Virus record (IMG/VR): IMGVR_UViG_3300034284_000440
Coordinates: 1 to 29,552 of that record
Direction: 5' to 3' (one strand)
Source: a virus
DNA length: 29,552 nt
The notes under the pieces were generated by a model. It was not told the origin of the DNA and made no database searches. It saw nothing but the letters and a program-made list of their open reading frames with translations. The first letter of the stretch is position 1; every line of letters starts with the position of its first letter. This document shows positions 1-8,829 of the stretch, in pieces. The position numbers and the translations under genes were made by a program.

Positions 1-10
1 AATGATACGG
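1..10. other. Probable leftover sequencing adapter
   Basis: The window opens with AATGATACGGCGA, which equals the first 13 bases of the Illumina P5 adapter. The phage sequence at the other end (29415-29430) reads differently at this point, and the exact match between the two ends starts only at base 11. The last three bases, CGA, fit both adapter and phage, so 10 bases are clearly foreign. I infer an untrimmed adapter end, not phage DNA. Confidence 0.8.
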
Positions 11-104
11 CGAAGCCTTTGTTAACTCCGTGGCTGGTTATACAACACGAATAATAGTTGAAGCAATTAGTCCATTTACTTTATGCGAAAATCCATTTAA
101 TTAA
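11..104 (+). CDS. C-terminal end of tail-terminator-like protein (partial copy)
   Basis: These bases encode the last 30 residues of the protein whose full copy lies at 29050-29520. The fragment includes the conserved-looking VAGYTTRIIVEA stretch and ends in CENPFN. It is cut at the left only because the circular genome was opened here. Its stop codon overlaps the next start in a TAATG arrangement. Confidence 0.9.
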
Positions 105-136
105 TGGATCCAAAGAAACTATATATCCGTCAAGTT
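11..136. repeat. Left copy of 126-bp terminal overlap
   Basis: This 126-bp stretch is identical to 29427-29552. It holds the last 30 codons and stop of the tail-terminator-like gene and the first 11 codons of the gp10-like gene. An overlap that runs smoothly through two genes is what assembly of a circular or circularly permuted, terminally redundant phage genome gives. It could also be a true short terminal repeat, but its position inside coding sequence favours an assembly overlap. Confidence 0.9.
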
Positions 137-544
137 ACTAAAGCCTTAGATGCTTTGGGTACTGAGATATTAAACATTATGAAGGCTCAAGCACCAGTAA
201 AAACAGGCAAGCTAAAGCGTTCTATTCGATATAAGATAGTTACTAAAAACGATAATCCTGCATTATCATTCTATTACATCTATTATGGCGTTTACGTTGA
301 CTTAGGTACTTATAGCAATGCAGATAAATCAAGCTACGGAATGAGTCAGTTCATAATGCCTAAATGGAATCCAAGACCAGGACATACGGGTAAAGGAATA
401 TTACCTAGATACTGGACATCATTAAGCGACGATGCACAAGAGTTAATAGCATACTTTGCAAAGAAATTGGAGCGCACGGTGAGTGCTGACATAGTAGAAT
501 TATTAACAGGAGTTACAACAAAAACAAGTAGAGCTACAACATAA
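104..544 (+). CDS. HK97 gp10-like head-tail joining protein
   Basis: This 146-residue protein resembles the HK97 gp10 / minor tail component family, small proteins acting at the head-tail junction. The clearest sign is APVKTGKLKRSI near residues 30-41, matching the family hallmark APVxTGxLRxSI. It is followed by aromatic beta segments (FYYIYYGVYVDLGTY) and a basic, proline-rich stretch (PKWNPRPGHTGKG). The family is usually about 110-160 residues, so the length fits. The start overlaps the stop of the tail-terminator-like gene (TAATG), so the two are translationally coupled and probably act at neighbouring steps of tail completion. The family assignment is fairly secure; the exact position in the virion is inferred. 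Confidence 0.7.
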   Translation: MDPKKLYIRQVTKALDALGTEILNIMKAQAPVKTGKLKRSIRYKIVTKNDNPALSFYYIYYGVYVDLGTYSNADKSSYGMSQFIMPKWNPRPGHTGKGILPRYWTSLSDDAQELIAYFAKKLERTVSADIVELLTGVTTKTSRATT

Positions 545-548
545 AATT

Positions 549-1205
549 ATGAGAACAATTAAAAGTATATCAATTAGAAAATTTATCGAGATTTCGGATT
601 TAATAAAAGACGAAACAAGCATACACGACCGTATGAAAGTGTTCCAAATTGTCACAGGTTGCGACATGGAAGAAATCCGTATTATCCCAGCTGAAATACT
701 CGATACGATGTGGAATGAGTTTGTACACAATTGCTTTGACTTAGGCGATGGGAGTGTTGACAACATCATTACCATTGATGGTAAAAGTTACGGATTGATT
801 AACGTGAAAGGATTAACAGTTGGTGAAATGGCAGATATCGATGTGTTGAAAAACCACCCCGTGTTAAACTTCAATCTTCATAAAATAATGGCTATTCTTT
901 ACAGACCATTGATAAGCAAACTACCTTTCAAAATTGAGCCTTATAGCAGTGAAACATTTGAAGAGCGAGCTGAATTGTTTGCAGAGAAAATGCCCGTTAA
1001 GGTTGCATTGAACACCGCTGTTTTTTTTTTAAATATATTGGGCAGCTTGAAAGAAGTTACAAAGGACTTTTTGGCGAAACCGAAAGCGGAGAAGAAGAAA
1101 AAAATCTTGAACGTGCTGATGTCCGTTGCGCTCGAGGTTGGAATACGTTTATTTACTTCTTGGCGAAAGACGACATCCTTAAAATCGAAGAAGTCACAAA
1201 AATAG
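549..1205 (+). CDS. Tail assembly chaperone, short (zero-frame) product
   Basis: This 218-residue protein sits between the neck/tail-completion genes and the tail-tip and tape-measure genes, the place of the lambda G / GT chaperones. Residues 1-155 form an ordinary globular-looking segment. A Phe-rich patch (AVFFLNILG) follows, then a lysine-rich tail (PKAEKKKKILN). The gene carries a run of ten T at 1021-1030 containing an in-frame U UUU UUA slippery heptamer, and a second product arises in the -1 frame (see next entry). Zero-frame reading gives this shorter form. By analogy with lambda gpG it would coat the tape measure protein during tail assembly and be absent from the virion. The role rests on position and frameshift architecture, not on a recognised motif. 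Confidence 0.65.
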   Translation: MRTIKSISIRKFIEISDLIKDETSIHDRMKVFQIVTGCDMEEIRIIPAEILDTMWNEFVHNCFDLGDGSVDNIITIDGKSYGLINVKGLTVGEMADIDVLKNHPVLNFNLHKIMAILYRPLISKLPFKIEPYSSETFEERAELFAEKMPVKVALNTAVFFLNILGSLKEVTKDFLAKPKAEKKKKILNVLMSVALEVGIRLFTSWRKTTSLKSKKSQK

Positions 1206-1267
1206 AATTAATAACAGCCTATAATTTTTTAGCACACCAAAAAAGCAAAAATGATAACAGCAATTAA
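549..1267 (+). CDS. Tail assembly chaperone, -1 frameshift product (gpGT-like)
   Basis: Reading shifts back one base at the heptamer T TTT TTA (1025-1031), and translation continues from 1031 in the -1 frame for 78 more codons to a TAA at 1265-1267. This gives 161 + 78 = 239 residues. The -1 extension looks more like a real protein than the zero-frame tail: it has a tryptophan, an amphipathic stretch FIYFLAKDDILKIEEVTK and a helix ITAYNFLAHQKSK. In lambda the T domain recruits the major tail protein, and this extension would do the same. It overlaps the next gene's start by 17 bases. The other reading is a single-base error in the ten-T run with only one true frame. The slippery heptamer in the correct register argues for programmed shifting. 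Confidence 0.65.
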
Positions 1268-2723
1268 CTACGCACCATCTTACTTACAAGGAGTTTACAA
1301 TCCTATTATATGGAGTGTTACAAGTAATCAAATAGCACAAACAAATTTTTCCTATGTATTCGATGTATACATTAACGGTACTTTTCAAATAAGATTAAAA
1401 GTAAAACCGAATCCAGCGGGTGTTGGCATGGTTGATGTAAGTCAAATTTGTCAATCATTTTTACCAATTGACATAGTGCCCGAAACTATTATCGATAATT
1501 TTTCGGATTTAATTTTTGCAGATAATCTTAATTCAAGCTTACATGTATTTTTAAAAGTTGGTGAAGAGTACGGAAGTCCTGGTGTTATTTATAACGGCGT
1601 TACTACGGGAGTAGAAGGTTCACCAGCTTATAATTTATATGCAAAAAAAGGAAATGAAATATTAGATATTCCCGTTCATGCTTGGAATTCAAGTTTAGAG
1701 TTTAAAGAACAACAAGAAGGCATGAGTGTTTTTACAGCCACAAGTGGTGGCTATGGTGCTTTAGCTTCAAGAACTATTCACTATGACTGGGGTTTAAATG
1801 TGTTAGTTCCTTTAATGGATAAGGCTTATCCATTGACTTATTCAATACTTAATCAAAAAGTTTATTTAAAAGATGTTAATGTATTATCTTTTATAAATTG
1901 GACTAAATATGCTACACTAAATGATAATTACATTGCTTTTTGTAAAATAAGATATTACAATGCAAGTGGTACTTTAGTAAATCAATATAATGCAAGTTTA
2001 GATTCCTTAAACGGTTTTAATCAGAAATTAAATTGTAGCACGGTTGTAACAACTCAATTAAATACTAGATACGATATTGTTCATGTTGATTCTCAATTAG
2101 ATCATTTAATGTATTATTTTAACAGTAAATTATCAACTGGCTACACTTTATCTCCAAATGAATCAATGAGTATTCAAATGTATACGCACCAAACCGCTAA
2201 CGGGTGTGTGCCTAATATCGCTTCAACGCAAGAAGTTAGGTTTACAATGTTAGAAGATTGTGAAACTTTATACACACGTGTAAGGTTAAGTTGGTTAAAT
2301 GATTTGGGCGGTCGTGATTACATGAATTTCACAATGTTTACTGAAAAGGAAATTCAAACTACTAACGATAATTATTATCAAGAATCAATGAATTGGAATT
2401 TAACAACGCCAGTACCAATGAATGTTCAAAATCCTAACCAAAATTTAAGCATAAAAGGCGGTAATGTAATCTACAATAAACAAGCGTCAACATCGTGGAT
2501 GTTAAACACGGATTGGCTTACACAGGATGAAGTTAATTTACTTGAAGGATTACAAAAGAGTTCACATGTGTTGGCTTATTTCAATGATAATTTATATAAT
2601 CAATATGCGCCTTATAGCGTACGAATAGGACAAACATCTTATAAGACTAAAAATATTAAGCAAGTAAAAATGGTACAAGGTGAATTTGAAATATTTTTGA
2701 ATCAAATACAAAAGATTAATTAA
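1251..2723 (+). CDS. Tail-tip / baseplate structural protein
   Basis: This 490-residue protein has the make-up of a virion protein: rich in Asn, Thr, Ser and aromatic residues, beta-prone, without signal peptide or membrane segment. It resembles large tail proteins that lie just before the tape measure region in Bacteroidota siphophages, with an N-terminal beta domain (FDVYINGTFQIRLKV) and a C-terminal domain containing WLTQDEVNLLEGLQKSS. No enzyme motif is visible. It begins inside the end of the frameshift chaperone and its last base is the first base of the next start, so it belongs to one tail-tip operon. Distal tail or baseplate hub is the best guess, from position and composition. Confidence 0.55.
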   Translation: MITAINYAPSYLQGVYNPIIWSVTSNQIAQTNFSYVFDVYINGTFQIRLKVKPNPAGVGMVDVSQICQSFLPIDIVPETIIDNFSDLIFADNLNSSLHVFLKVGEEYGSPGVIYNGVTTGVEGSPAYNLYAKKGNEILDIPVHAWNSSLEFKEQQEGMSVFTATSGGYGALASRTIHYDWGLNVLVPLMDKAYPLTYSILNQKVYLKDVNVLSFINWTKYATLNDNYIAFCKIRYYNASGTLVNQYNASLDSLNGFNQKLNCSTVVTTQLNTRYDIVHVDSQLDHLMYYFNSKLSTGYTLSPNESMSIQMYTHQTANGCVPNIASTQEVRFTMLEDCETLYTRVRLSWLNDLGGRDYMNFTMFTEKEIQTTNDNYYQESMNWNLTTPVPMNVQNPNQNLSIKGGNVIYNKQASTSWMLNTDWLTQDEVNLLEGLQKSSHVLAYFNDNLYNQYAPYSVRIGQTSYKTKNIKQVKMVQGEFEIFLNQIQKIN

Positions 2724-5149
2724 TGAGATTATACGTTAAGATTACTACTGGGTTTATCTTATTAGATTTAATGGAAAACAATCCGATTAAATTAACCATG
2801 TCGGTTGCGGATATAATGGATCCGACCGCAAACCCATCGACTTATTCACAAACTTTCAGAGTACCAAATACGGCTAATAACAATTTGTTTTTTAAAAGTG
2901 CATTTAACATTAATGCAATTAGTTTTGATGCTACTAAAAAAATAGAATCTTACGTTGAAGATAGTAACGTGACTATTTCAGTTGGTTCAATTAGATTGAC
3001 TAATATAATTACAAACAATCGAGATAAGAATGTTGAATATGAGATTACTTTTTTCGGTGAAGTTTCAGACTTTAGTTCGGCGATTGGCGGTGGGTTTTTG
3101 AATAGTTTAGATTTAACAGCATACAATCATGTTAAGAGCTATGTTAATGTGGTTGATAGTTGGAGTTTAAATTTATTAAATGGAGATGTAATATATCCAT
3201 TGATTGAGTGGGGTTATGATTATTTAGATGGAAAACCAGTACAAAATACATTAGCTTTACACCATGGAACGTATGCGCCTAACGGTTTTACAGCAAATAT
3301 CCATCCATTATCAATCGACCAATTCAAACCCGTAATTCGTGCCAAAGTTTTGTTTGATGCAATATTTAATCTAAGTGGTTTTACTTATGATAGTACGTTT
3401 CTGAATGGTTCGGATTTCATGAATCAATATATAATCACTGAGCAAATAGATACAGCGATTGATAGAAGAACAGCTAAATTTCAAGCTAAAGGCAATGCAA
3501 GTCAAAGTTTGAATCTAACTTTAACTAAATTATTTTTTCCAAATGAGATTTACGATACAGCAAATTCATTCGACAATGCAACATCAATCTTTACAGTTCC
3601 TTTAACATTTGCACTACCATTAACTCAATTTTATACATTTGAAATTAGTGGTGCAACGAAAATGATATTTACAGGCTTACCAGGAACGCCAATTACTTTT
3701 GATATTCAAATATTTAATTTAACAACGCCAGCGGTAATTGCTACACAAAGTTTTTCTTACACTCCAGTAATTCAAAACGAAATTTTTAATTTTACAGCTA
3801 ATTTTAATGTGTTTAATGCGTTAGCACCGATTGGCAATGAATTAATATTCAGACTAAATATTACAAGTGCTAATGTTGCAGTTGCAAGTATTTTAAATGC
3901 TACATTAACCCAAACTACATCGGTTGATAATATCAATGTATTGAATAATTACCTACCAAACAACGTTAAAAATATTGACTTTTTAAAAGGAATTATCGAA
4001 CGATTTAACCTTGTTTTAGAACCATCAAAAACAATCTCAAAACACTTCATTATTACTCCGTGGGTTGATTGGGTAGAACAAGGCACACAAAGAGATTGGA
4101 CTAATTTAGTAGACGGTAATGTTGACATCCAAAGCAAACCATTGTTTGAAAGTCAATCGAGGTCAAATACTTTCTTAGACGATGAAGATAGCGACTATGT
4201 TAATTATAATTTTCAGTTAGCTACAAAGCGAACTTTTGGACAATTAGAGATTGACAGTCAAAACGAAAACATCGTAGGCAATAAAGTAACGCAATCGTTA
4301 TTTAGCCCTACTCCATTATTACCAATTGGGAACGCAAGTGCTGAAACAAGTGCTAGCGCAAACCAAAAGTTAGCAGCTAAATTCTTAATACCTCACATTG
4401 CTAAAGATACAACTACCGAGCGAACTCCGATAGTTCCAAAATTAAGATTGGTTTATTACAATGGAATGATAAACGCACCTTTAGAATGGCACATAAAAAA
4501 CGATGCGAATGTTACTCAACATTGGAATCAATATCCTTTAGTAAGTCAATATTCAGTATTTACGAATACAAGTAATTTTATCGACATGGCATGGCGTAAT
4601 AGTGCGCCTTTATATCCGATAACTGGAGCGGTTGCAAACCCACCATTTAGAACAATCTTTGATTTATTCAACAACTATTGGCAAAAGTGGTACAATTTTA
4701 CATACGATTCATTCGGTCGAATATTAGAAATGAATATAATTTTAGATTATAGAAACATATTTGATTTGCGTTTTAATGATAAAATTTTTATCAAAGATAG
4801 TTGGTTTATGGTTAATAAAATAACCGATTATGAAGTAGGTAAACCAACATCTTGCAAAGTAGAATTAATTAGAGTTGGGGAACAAATATCAATCGTTCCA
4901 AGTCAATTGATTACAGGACAATTGATGTGTTACCAAGTTGCTCAAGAGACAAATTGTGATGTTTATTGTTGCTTTATTAATGGCAATGCAACAACCACTT
5001 ATTATGAGCAAAATGGACAAATATTTTTAGATCCAAACGGTAATTTACCAGCTCCAAATGGATTTTATTCTTATGGCGTTGGGAATACATTTCAAGCAAT
5101 TAACGGATTTATTACTAACTACATTAACACAACTTCATGTGTATGTTAA
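2723..5149 (+). CDS. Large tail-tip (tail-associated) protein
   Basis: At 808 residues this is the largest product in the window. Its N-terminus (LYVKITTGFILLDLMENNPI) and the segment YSQTFRVPNT recall a large tail protein common in Bacteroidota phages next to the tape measure. It is beta-rich with many Asn and Thr. A region near residues 630-710 (TYDSFGRILEMNIILDYRNI) looks like a hub-type fold joint. The last 75 residues carry six cysteines, unlike the Cys-poor body, and may be an added tip domain. It overlaps the upstream stop by one base (TAATG). A tail-tip, Tal- or hub-like role is inferred from size and position. No peptidoglycan hydrolase motif is visible. Confidence 0.55.
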   Translation: MRLYVKITTGFILLDLMENNPIKLTMSVADIMDPTANPSTYSQTFRVPNTANNNLFFKSAFNINAISFDATKKIESYVEDSNVTISVGSIRLTNIITNNRDKNVEYEITFFGEVSDFSSAIGGGFLNSLDLTAYNHVKSYVNVVDSWSLNLLNGDVIYPLIEWGYDYLDGKPVQNTLALHHGTYAPNGFTANIHPLSIDQFKPVIRAKVLFDAIFNLSGFTYDSTFLNGSDFMNQYIITEQIDTAIDRRTAKFQAKGNASQSLNLTLTKLFFPNEIYDTANSFDNATSIFTVPLTFALPLTQFYTFEISGATKMIFTGLPGTPITFDIQIFNLTTPAVIATQSFSYTPVIQNEIFNFTANFNVFNALAPIGNELIFRLNITSANVAVASILNATLTQTTSVDNINVLNNYLPNNVKNIDFLKGIIERFNLVLEPSKTISKHFIITPWVDWVEQGTQRDWTNLVDGNVDIQSKPLFESQSRSNTFLDDEDSDYVNYNFQLATKRTFGQLEIDSQNENIVGNKVTQSLFSPTPLLPIGNASAETSASANQKLAAKFLIPHIAKDTTTERTPIVPKLRLVYYNGMINAPLEWHIKNDANVTQHWNQYPLVSQYSVFTNTSNFIDMAWRNSAPLYPITGAVANPPFRTIFDLFNNYWQKWYNFTYDSFGRILEMNIILDYRNIFDLRFNDKIFIKDSWFMVNKITDYEVGKPTSCKVELIRVGEQISIVPSQLITGQLMCYQVAQETNCDVYCCFINGNATTTYYEQNGQIFLDPNGNLPAPNGFYSYGVGNTFQAINGFITNYINTTSCVC

Positions 5150-5164
5150 ACAACTAATTAAAAT

Positions 5165-7315
5165 ATGGCAAACGAGATAAATATAGGAATAAATACCACG
5201 TCAAACCTAGACGGGATAAACCAAGTCGACCAAAGCGTAAAGAGTTTACGACAACAAATTAAAGAAGCTACCGCAAACGTAGCCATACTTTCTGATAAGT
5301 TTGGAGATACTTCTAAAGAAGCCATTGAAGCGGCAAAGGCGGCAGCTGTCTTAAAAGATAGAATGGGAGATGCAAAAACCTTAACAGATGCGTTTAATCC
5401 TGATGCTAAATTTAAAGCGGTTAGTGCGTCACTTACAGGCGTTGCGGGTGGATTTAGTGCGGTTACGGGTGCCATGGGTATCTTTGGCGAAAAGAGTAAA
5501 GATGTTGAAGCGGCAATTTTAAAAGTGCAAAGCGCAATGGCTTTGGCTAGTGGTGTTCAAGCGATTGGTGAGAGTATAGATAGTTTCAAACAATTAGGTG
5601 CCGTAATAAAATCTACAACGATATTTCAAAGGATTGCAACAGCAGCGCAATGGTTATGGAATGCGGCATTAAATGCCAATCCTATTGGTGCAGTTGTGGT
5701 TGCAGTTACGGCATTGATAGGAGTTGGTTATTTGATGATAAAAATGTTTAAAAGTACAAATGAAACATTAGAAGTATCAAAAGAAAATATTGAAAAATAT
5801 AATAAAAAAATTGAAGCACAAACTACATTACTTGAAAATAATCGTAGAAAAAAGCATGAGTTACAAGAATTTGAATTGAGGTTAATGAAAGCCCAAGGTA
5901 AATCCGAAGAAGCTATTTTAAAACGTGCCTTAGCTATTTCAAAAGAAAATCAACAAGAAGCATATAAGCAATACGAATTAAAACGTACTACTTTAGAAAT
6001 GCACAAAAATATAATTGCAACTTATGAATCAACGCAAGCCGATTTAGATAAGAAAATTGCATTAGAGGAATATGGCAGTGTTTTAAAAGTTCATTATGAA
6101 GAGCAAAAGAAAAATAATGCTAGAGAATTAGTTAATTCTAAAGAGCAATTAAATGCGTCAATTTTGGCAAATAATGCTGCGGTTAAAGTAGTTAATGAAG
6201 CTAACGCACAATTTAAAAAATCTAAAGAAGATTTAATAATATTTACAACCCAAAAAGAAACAACTGCAAATCAAGAAGCAAAAGATAGGCAAATAGAACA
6301 AAATAAAAAACAACAAGAAATAAGAGATGAAGCGGCTCGAAAAAGATTAGAAAAACAACAACAAGGTAATACAAAAGAAGAAAAAGAAGAAGTAAGGTCA
6401 GATAAACAAAAGCTTGAAGATTTAGAAAAATATTTAAAAGATGAAAAAGATGCTTTTGATAAAAGAACGGAAGATGAATATCAAACATCAATAGATTTAA
6501 TGAACCTTCAAGATGTTGGTTTTGAAGATGATTTAAGTAAAAAATTAGCACATTACCAACATTTAAAAACTATTCAAGAAGATTACGGAAAAGAAACTAT
6601 AAACATTGATACTCAAATTGCTGAAACTAAAATAGATATAGATAAAAAAGCTGCAGAAGATAAAATAGCGATTGCAGAAGCCGAGTTAGAAATGAAAAGA
6701 GTAGTTGCTGATAAAACTATTCAAGTAGCGGGACAAGCTGGGCAATTATTACAAGATATAGCTGGTAAAAGTAAAGGAGTTGCAATTGGGGGAATAATAG
6801 TTGAAAAGGCGGCATCTATTGCGGGTATTATTTCAAATACGGCTCAAGCAAATGCGCAATTTTTAGCCAATCCAGTTTCTGCTGCAACTTTAGGAACTGC
6901 GGCAATAAGTCCGATAGCTTTAAACAACATTAGTGCGGGTATTAGTATTGCATCAATCTTAGCACAATCGGCAAAAAGTATTTCTGAAATCAACGGCGCA
7001 AAGTCAAGTGATACGGCTGGTGGTGGTGGTGGTTCAACACCATCTAAATTCGCAACGGGTGGATTAGTTCAAGGTATGGGTACATCTACAAGCGATAGTA
7101 TCATGGCTAATTTATCGAATGGAGAATCGGTTATTAATGCGAAATCAACAGCCATGTTTGGGAATTTACTTTCGAACATAAATCAAATGGGTGGCGGTGT
7201 TTCTTTTGGTAATCAAAATCAAACAAATCCGATATTTAAAACGTACGTTGTAGCAAGCGAAATGACTTCGCAAATAGAGGCAAATTTAAAATTAAAACAA
7301 ATAGCAAGATTATGA
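5165..7315 (+). CDS. Tape measure protein
   Basis: This 716-residue protein sets tail length and helps DNA pass the host envelope. Residues 1-130 are Ala-rich and helical, and a hydrophobic segment lies near residues 168-195 (IGAVVVAVTALIGVGYLMI). Residues 200-540 form a long charged coiled coil, heavy in Glu, Lys and Gln. A second Ala/Gly/Ile-rich hydrophobic region follows (about 545-620). The C-terminus has the GGLVQGMGTSTSDSI and NGESVINAKST pattern common in tape measures of Bacteroidota phages. It is short for a tape measure, suggesting a short tail. The ATG at 5165 follows an A-rich leader 15 bases after the previous stop, and its end overlaps the protease start by four bases. Confidence 0.85.
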   Translation: MANEINIGINTTSNLDGINQVDQSVKSLRQQIKEATANVAILSDKFGDTSKEAIEAAKAAAVLKDRMGDAKTLTDAFNPDAKFKAVSASLTGVAGGFSAVTGAMGIFGEKSKDVEAAILKVQSAMALASGVQAIGESIDSFKQLGAVIKSTTIFQRIATAAQWLWNAALNANPIGAVVVAVTALIGVGYLMIKMFKSTNETLEVSKENIEKYNKKIEAQTTLLENNRRKKHELQEFELRLMKAQGKSEEAILKRALAISKENQQEAYKQYELKRTTLEMHKNIIATYESTQADLDKKIALEEYGSVLKVHYEEQKKNNARELVNSKEQLNASILANNAAVKVVNEANAQFKKSKEDLIIFTTQKETTANQEAKDRQIEQNKKQQEIRDEAARKRLEKQQQGNTKEEKEEVRSDKQKLEDLEKYLKDEKDAFDKRTEDEYQTSIDLMNLQDVGFEDDLSKKLAHYQHLKTIQEDYGKETINIDTQIAETKIDIDKKAAEDKIAIAEAELEMKRVVADKTIQVAGQAGQLLQDIAGKSKGVAIGGIIVEKAASIAGIISNTAQANAQFLANPVSAATLGTAAISPIALNNISAGISIASILAQSAKSISEINGAKSSDTAGGGGGSTPSKFATGGLVQGMGTSTSDSIMANLSNGESVINAKSTAMFGNLLSNINQMGGGVSFGNQNQTNPIFKTYVVASEMTSQIEANLKLKQIARL

Positions 7316-8298
7316 CAAATAGAAAATTAATTGAATTAGTAATAAGTGAAAGCGGTGGAGTCGATAAAATTTCATTGGTTGAAGAGCCAGCCATTGAGAT
7401 TGATTTCATGTATTTTAAAAAGGAATTAGAAAAATATAGGTTTGATAATGATTTACAAATTGTAATCGGACCAGCCATGATTCCTGACATGAAGATTGTA
7501 AGATTTGATGACAAAGGTAATTATTACGATGTTGTTTTTTCCAAAGAAACTATTTTGAAGATTGCAAAAAAGTTTATGAAAGAAGCTCGAACGAATGACA
7601 TAAACCAAGACCATGAGAATAAAAAGAAAACAGGTACCTACGTTTACGAATCGTGGATAGTTGAAGATGAGAACGACAAAGCAATTCAAAAATATGGATA
7701 CGATGTGCCCGTTGGAACGTGGATGGTAAGCATGCAAGTAGAAGATATGGCAACGTGGCAAAGAGTGAAAAATGGGGAGTTAAAAGGCTTCAGCGTTGAA
7801 GGTGTTTTTGAGGAATATGAAAACGAGGAATTATTCAATAAGATTAAAGGAATCATTGAATTTGACGAAGATAAGGCAATCGAACTGGCGAAGACTTTAG
7901 GAATCAAAGCAAGTGATATGGAAGAATTCGAAGTTGTTGAATACGATGAAAATTTCATTCCAGTACAAGGATATAAAGAAGGCTTAACAGTATACAAGTA
8001 CGATGGACCACCAGCTGAAAGAACATTTTGTAAGTCGTTATTATCACTTGAAACTTATTTTACATTTGCAGAAATTCGAGCCATAGCTCAAGCGCCAGTT
8101 AATCCAGGCTTTGGACCACGTGGTACAAACATTTATGATATATGGAAATATAGTGGCGGTGCAAATTGCAAACATTTTTGGCGTAAATATTACATCAATG
8201 CAAAAGAAAAAATAATCAACAAAGGACGTGCTCCAGGACTTGCGGGAACCGCTCCATACGACCAACCAAATCATGGTTTCTTACCAAATAATAAATAA
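7312..8298 (+). CDS. XkdF-like prohead protease with conserved C-terminal module
   Basis: This 328-residue protein should cleave scaffold and capsid protein during head maturation. The N-terminal two thirds match XkdF-like serine proteases: His101 in DINQDHENKKKTG is the likely catalytic histidine, and Ser161 in GELKGFSVEGVF is the likely nucleophile, preceded by PVGTWMVSMQVED. The last ~95 residues form a second module with FCKSLLSLETYFT, NIYDIWKYSGGANCKHFW and a His/Pro-rich end. I have the impression this module is often fused to or beside head proteins in Bacteroidota phages, and it may bind metal through Cys and His. The gene directly precedes scaffold and capsid genes, the normal order. 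It overlaps the tape measure stop by four bases (ATGA). Confidence 0.75.
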   Translation: MTNRKLIELVISESGGVDKISLVEEPAIEIDFMYFKKELEKYRFDNDLQIVIGPAMIPDMKIVRFDDKGNYYDVVFSKETILKIAKKFMKEARTNDINQDHENKKKTGTYVYESWIVEDENDKAIQKYGYDVPVGTWMVSMQVEDMATWQRVKNGELKGFSVEGVFEEYENEELFNKIKGIIEFDEDKAIELAKTLGIKASDMEEFEVVEYDENFIPVQGYKEGLTVYKYDGPPAERTFCKSLLSLETYFTFAEIRAIAQAPVNPGFGPRGTNIYDIWKYSGGANCKHFWRKYYINAKEKIINKGRAPGLAGTAPYDQPNHGFLPNNK

Positions 8299-8343
8299 TT
8301 ATCCACATTTTTGTTAAAAACTTTAAAACAAATATTTACTAAT

Positions 8344-8826
8344 ATGTACAAATTAAAATTAAACCAAGTTAGAGAACTACTAGGCGTAGAAGTGTCTCTT
8401 GAAAAAATTGTTTTAGTTGATGGAACTGAGGTTATGACTGAGAAATTAGAAGTCGGATATCCTGTTTTTGATGCTGAAAATAACTCCGTTGGAGAAGGCG
8501 AACACACAATGGCAGATGGCACAATGTTCAAAACTGACGAAATGGGTATAATTACCGAAATCGTTTTTGCAGAAGTTGAAGAAACTGAAGCACCAGTTGA
8601 AGTAACTGTTGAAGCGTCGGAAGTTGAAGTAGCAGTTGATCCAATGCAATTAGTTTACGAATCAATTACAGAATTAGGAACTGAAATTGCTAATTTAAAA
8701 GAAAGAGTAAATTCATTCTCAAAGGCACCAGCAACTACACCAATCAAAAAAACTGAAGTTGAAGAAATTTCAGTATTTTCAAAAATAGACAAATTAAAAT
8801 TCATTAAAAACCAATTAAAAAAATAA
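8344..8826 (+). CDS. Capsid scaffolding protein
   Basis: This 160-residue acidic protein lies between protease and major capsid gene, the usual scaffold slot. The N-terminal part is a small beta-rich domain (GYPVFDAENNSVGEGEH, MADGTMFKTDEMG). A run rich in Glu and Val follows, then a predicted helix (ITELGTEIANLKERVNSF) that could form a coiled coil, and a basic C-terminus (KLKFIKNQLKK), the region by which many scaffolds bind capsid protein. I chose the ATG at 8344. An in-frame TTG at 8311 would add 11 residues but lacks support. It ends three bases before the capsid gene. Confidence 0.6.
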   Translation: MYKLKLNQVRELLGVEVSLEKIVLVDGTEVMTEKLEVGYPVFDAENNSVGEGEHTMADGTMFKTDEMGIITEIVFAEVEETEAPVEVTVEASEVEVAVDPMQLVYESITELGTEIANLKERVNSFSKAPATTPIKKTEVEEISVFSKIDKLKFIKNQLKK

Positions 8827-8829
8827 ATT

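Noticed and set aside
1020-1031. The ten-T run as a plain sequencing error
   Set aside because: Possible, but the slippery heptamer is in register, both frames remain open for a useful length, and the gene has the classic frameshift position, so I kept the programmed frameshift as first choice.
6243-6551. Minus-strand open frame rich in Leu and Phe
   Set aside because: It is the reverse of the Lys/Glu-rich coiled coil of the tape measure, which always yields such a frame. Other minus-strand frames in the window were set aside for the same kind of reason.
8311-8343. TTG start adding 11 residues to the scaffold
   Set aside because: The ATG at 8344 is closer to the family pattern and no promoter or leader supports the TTG.
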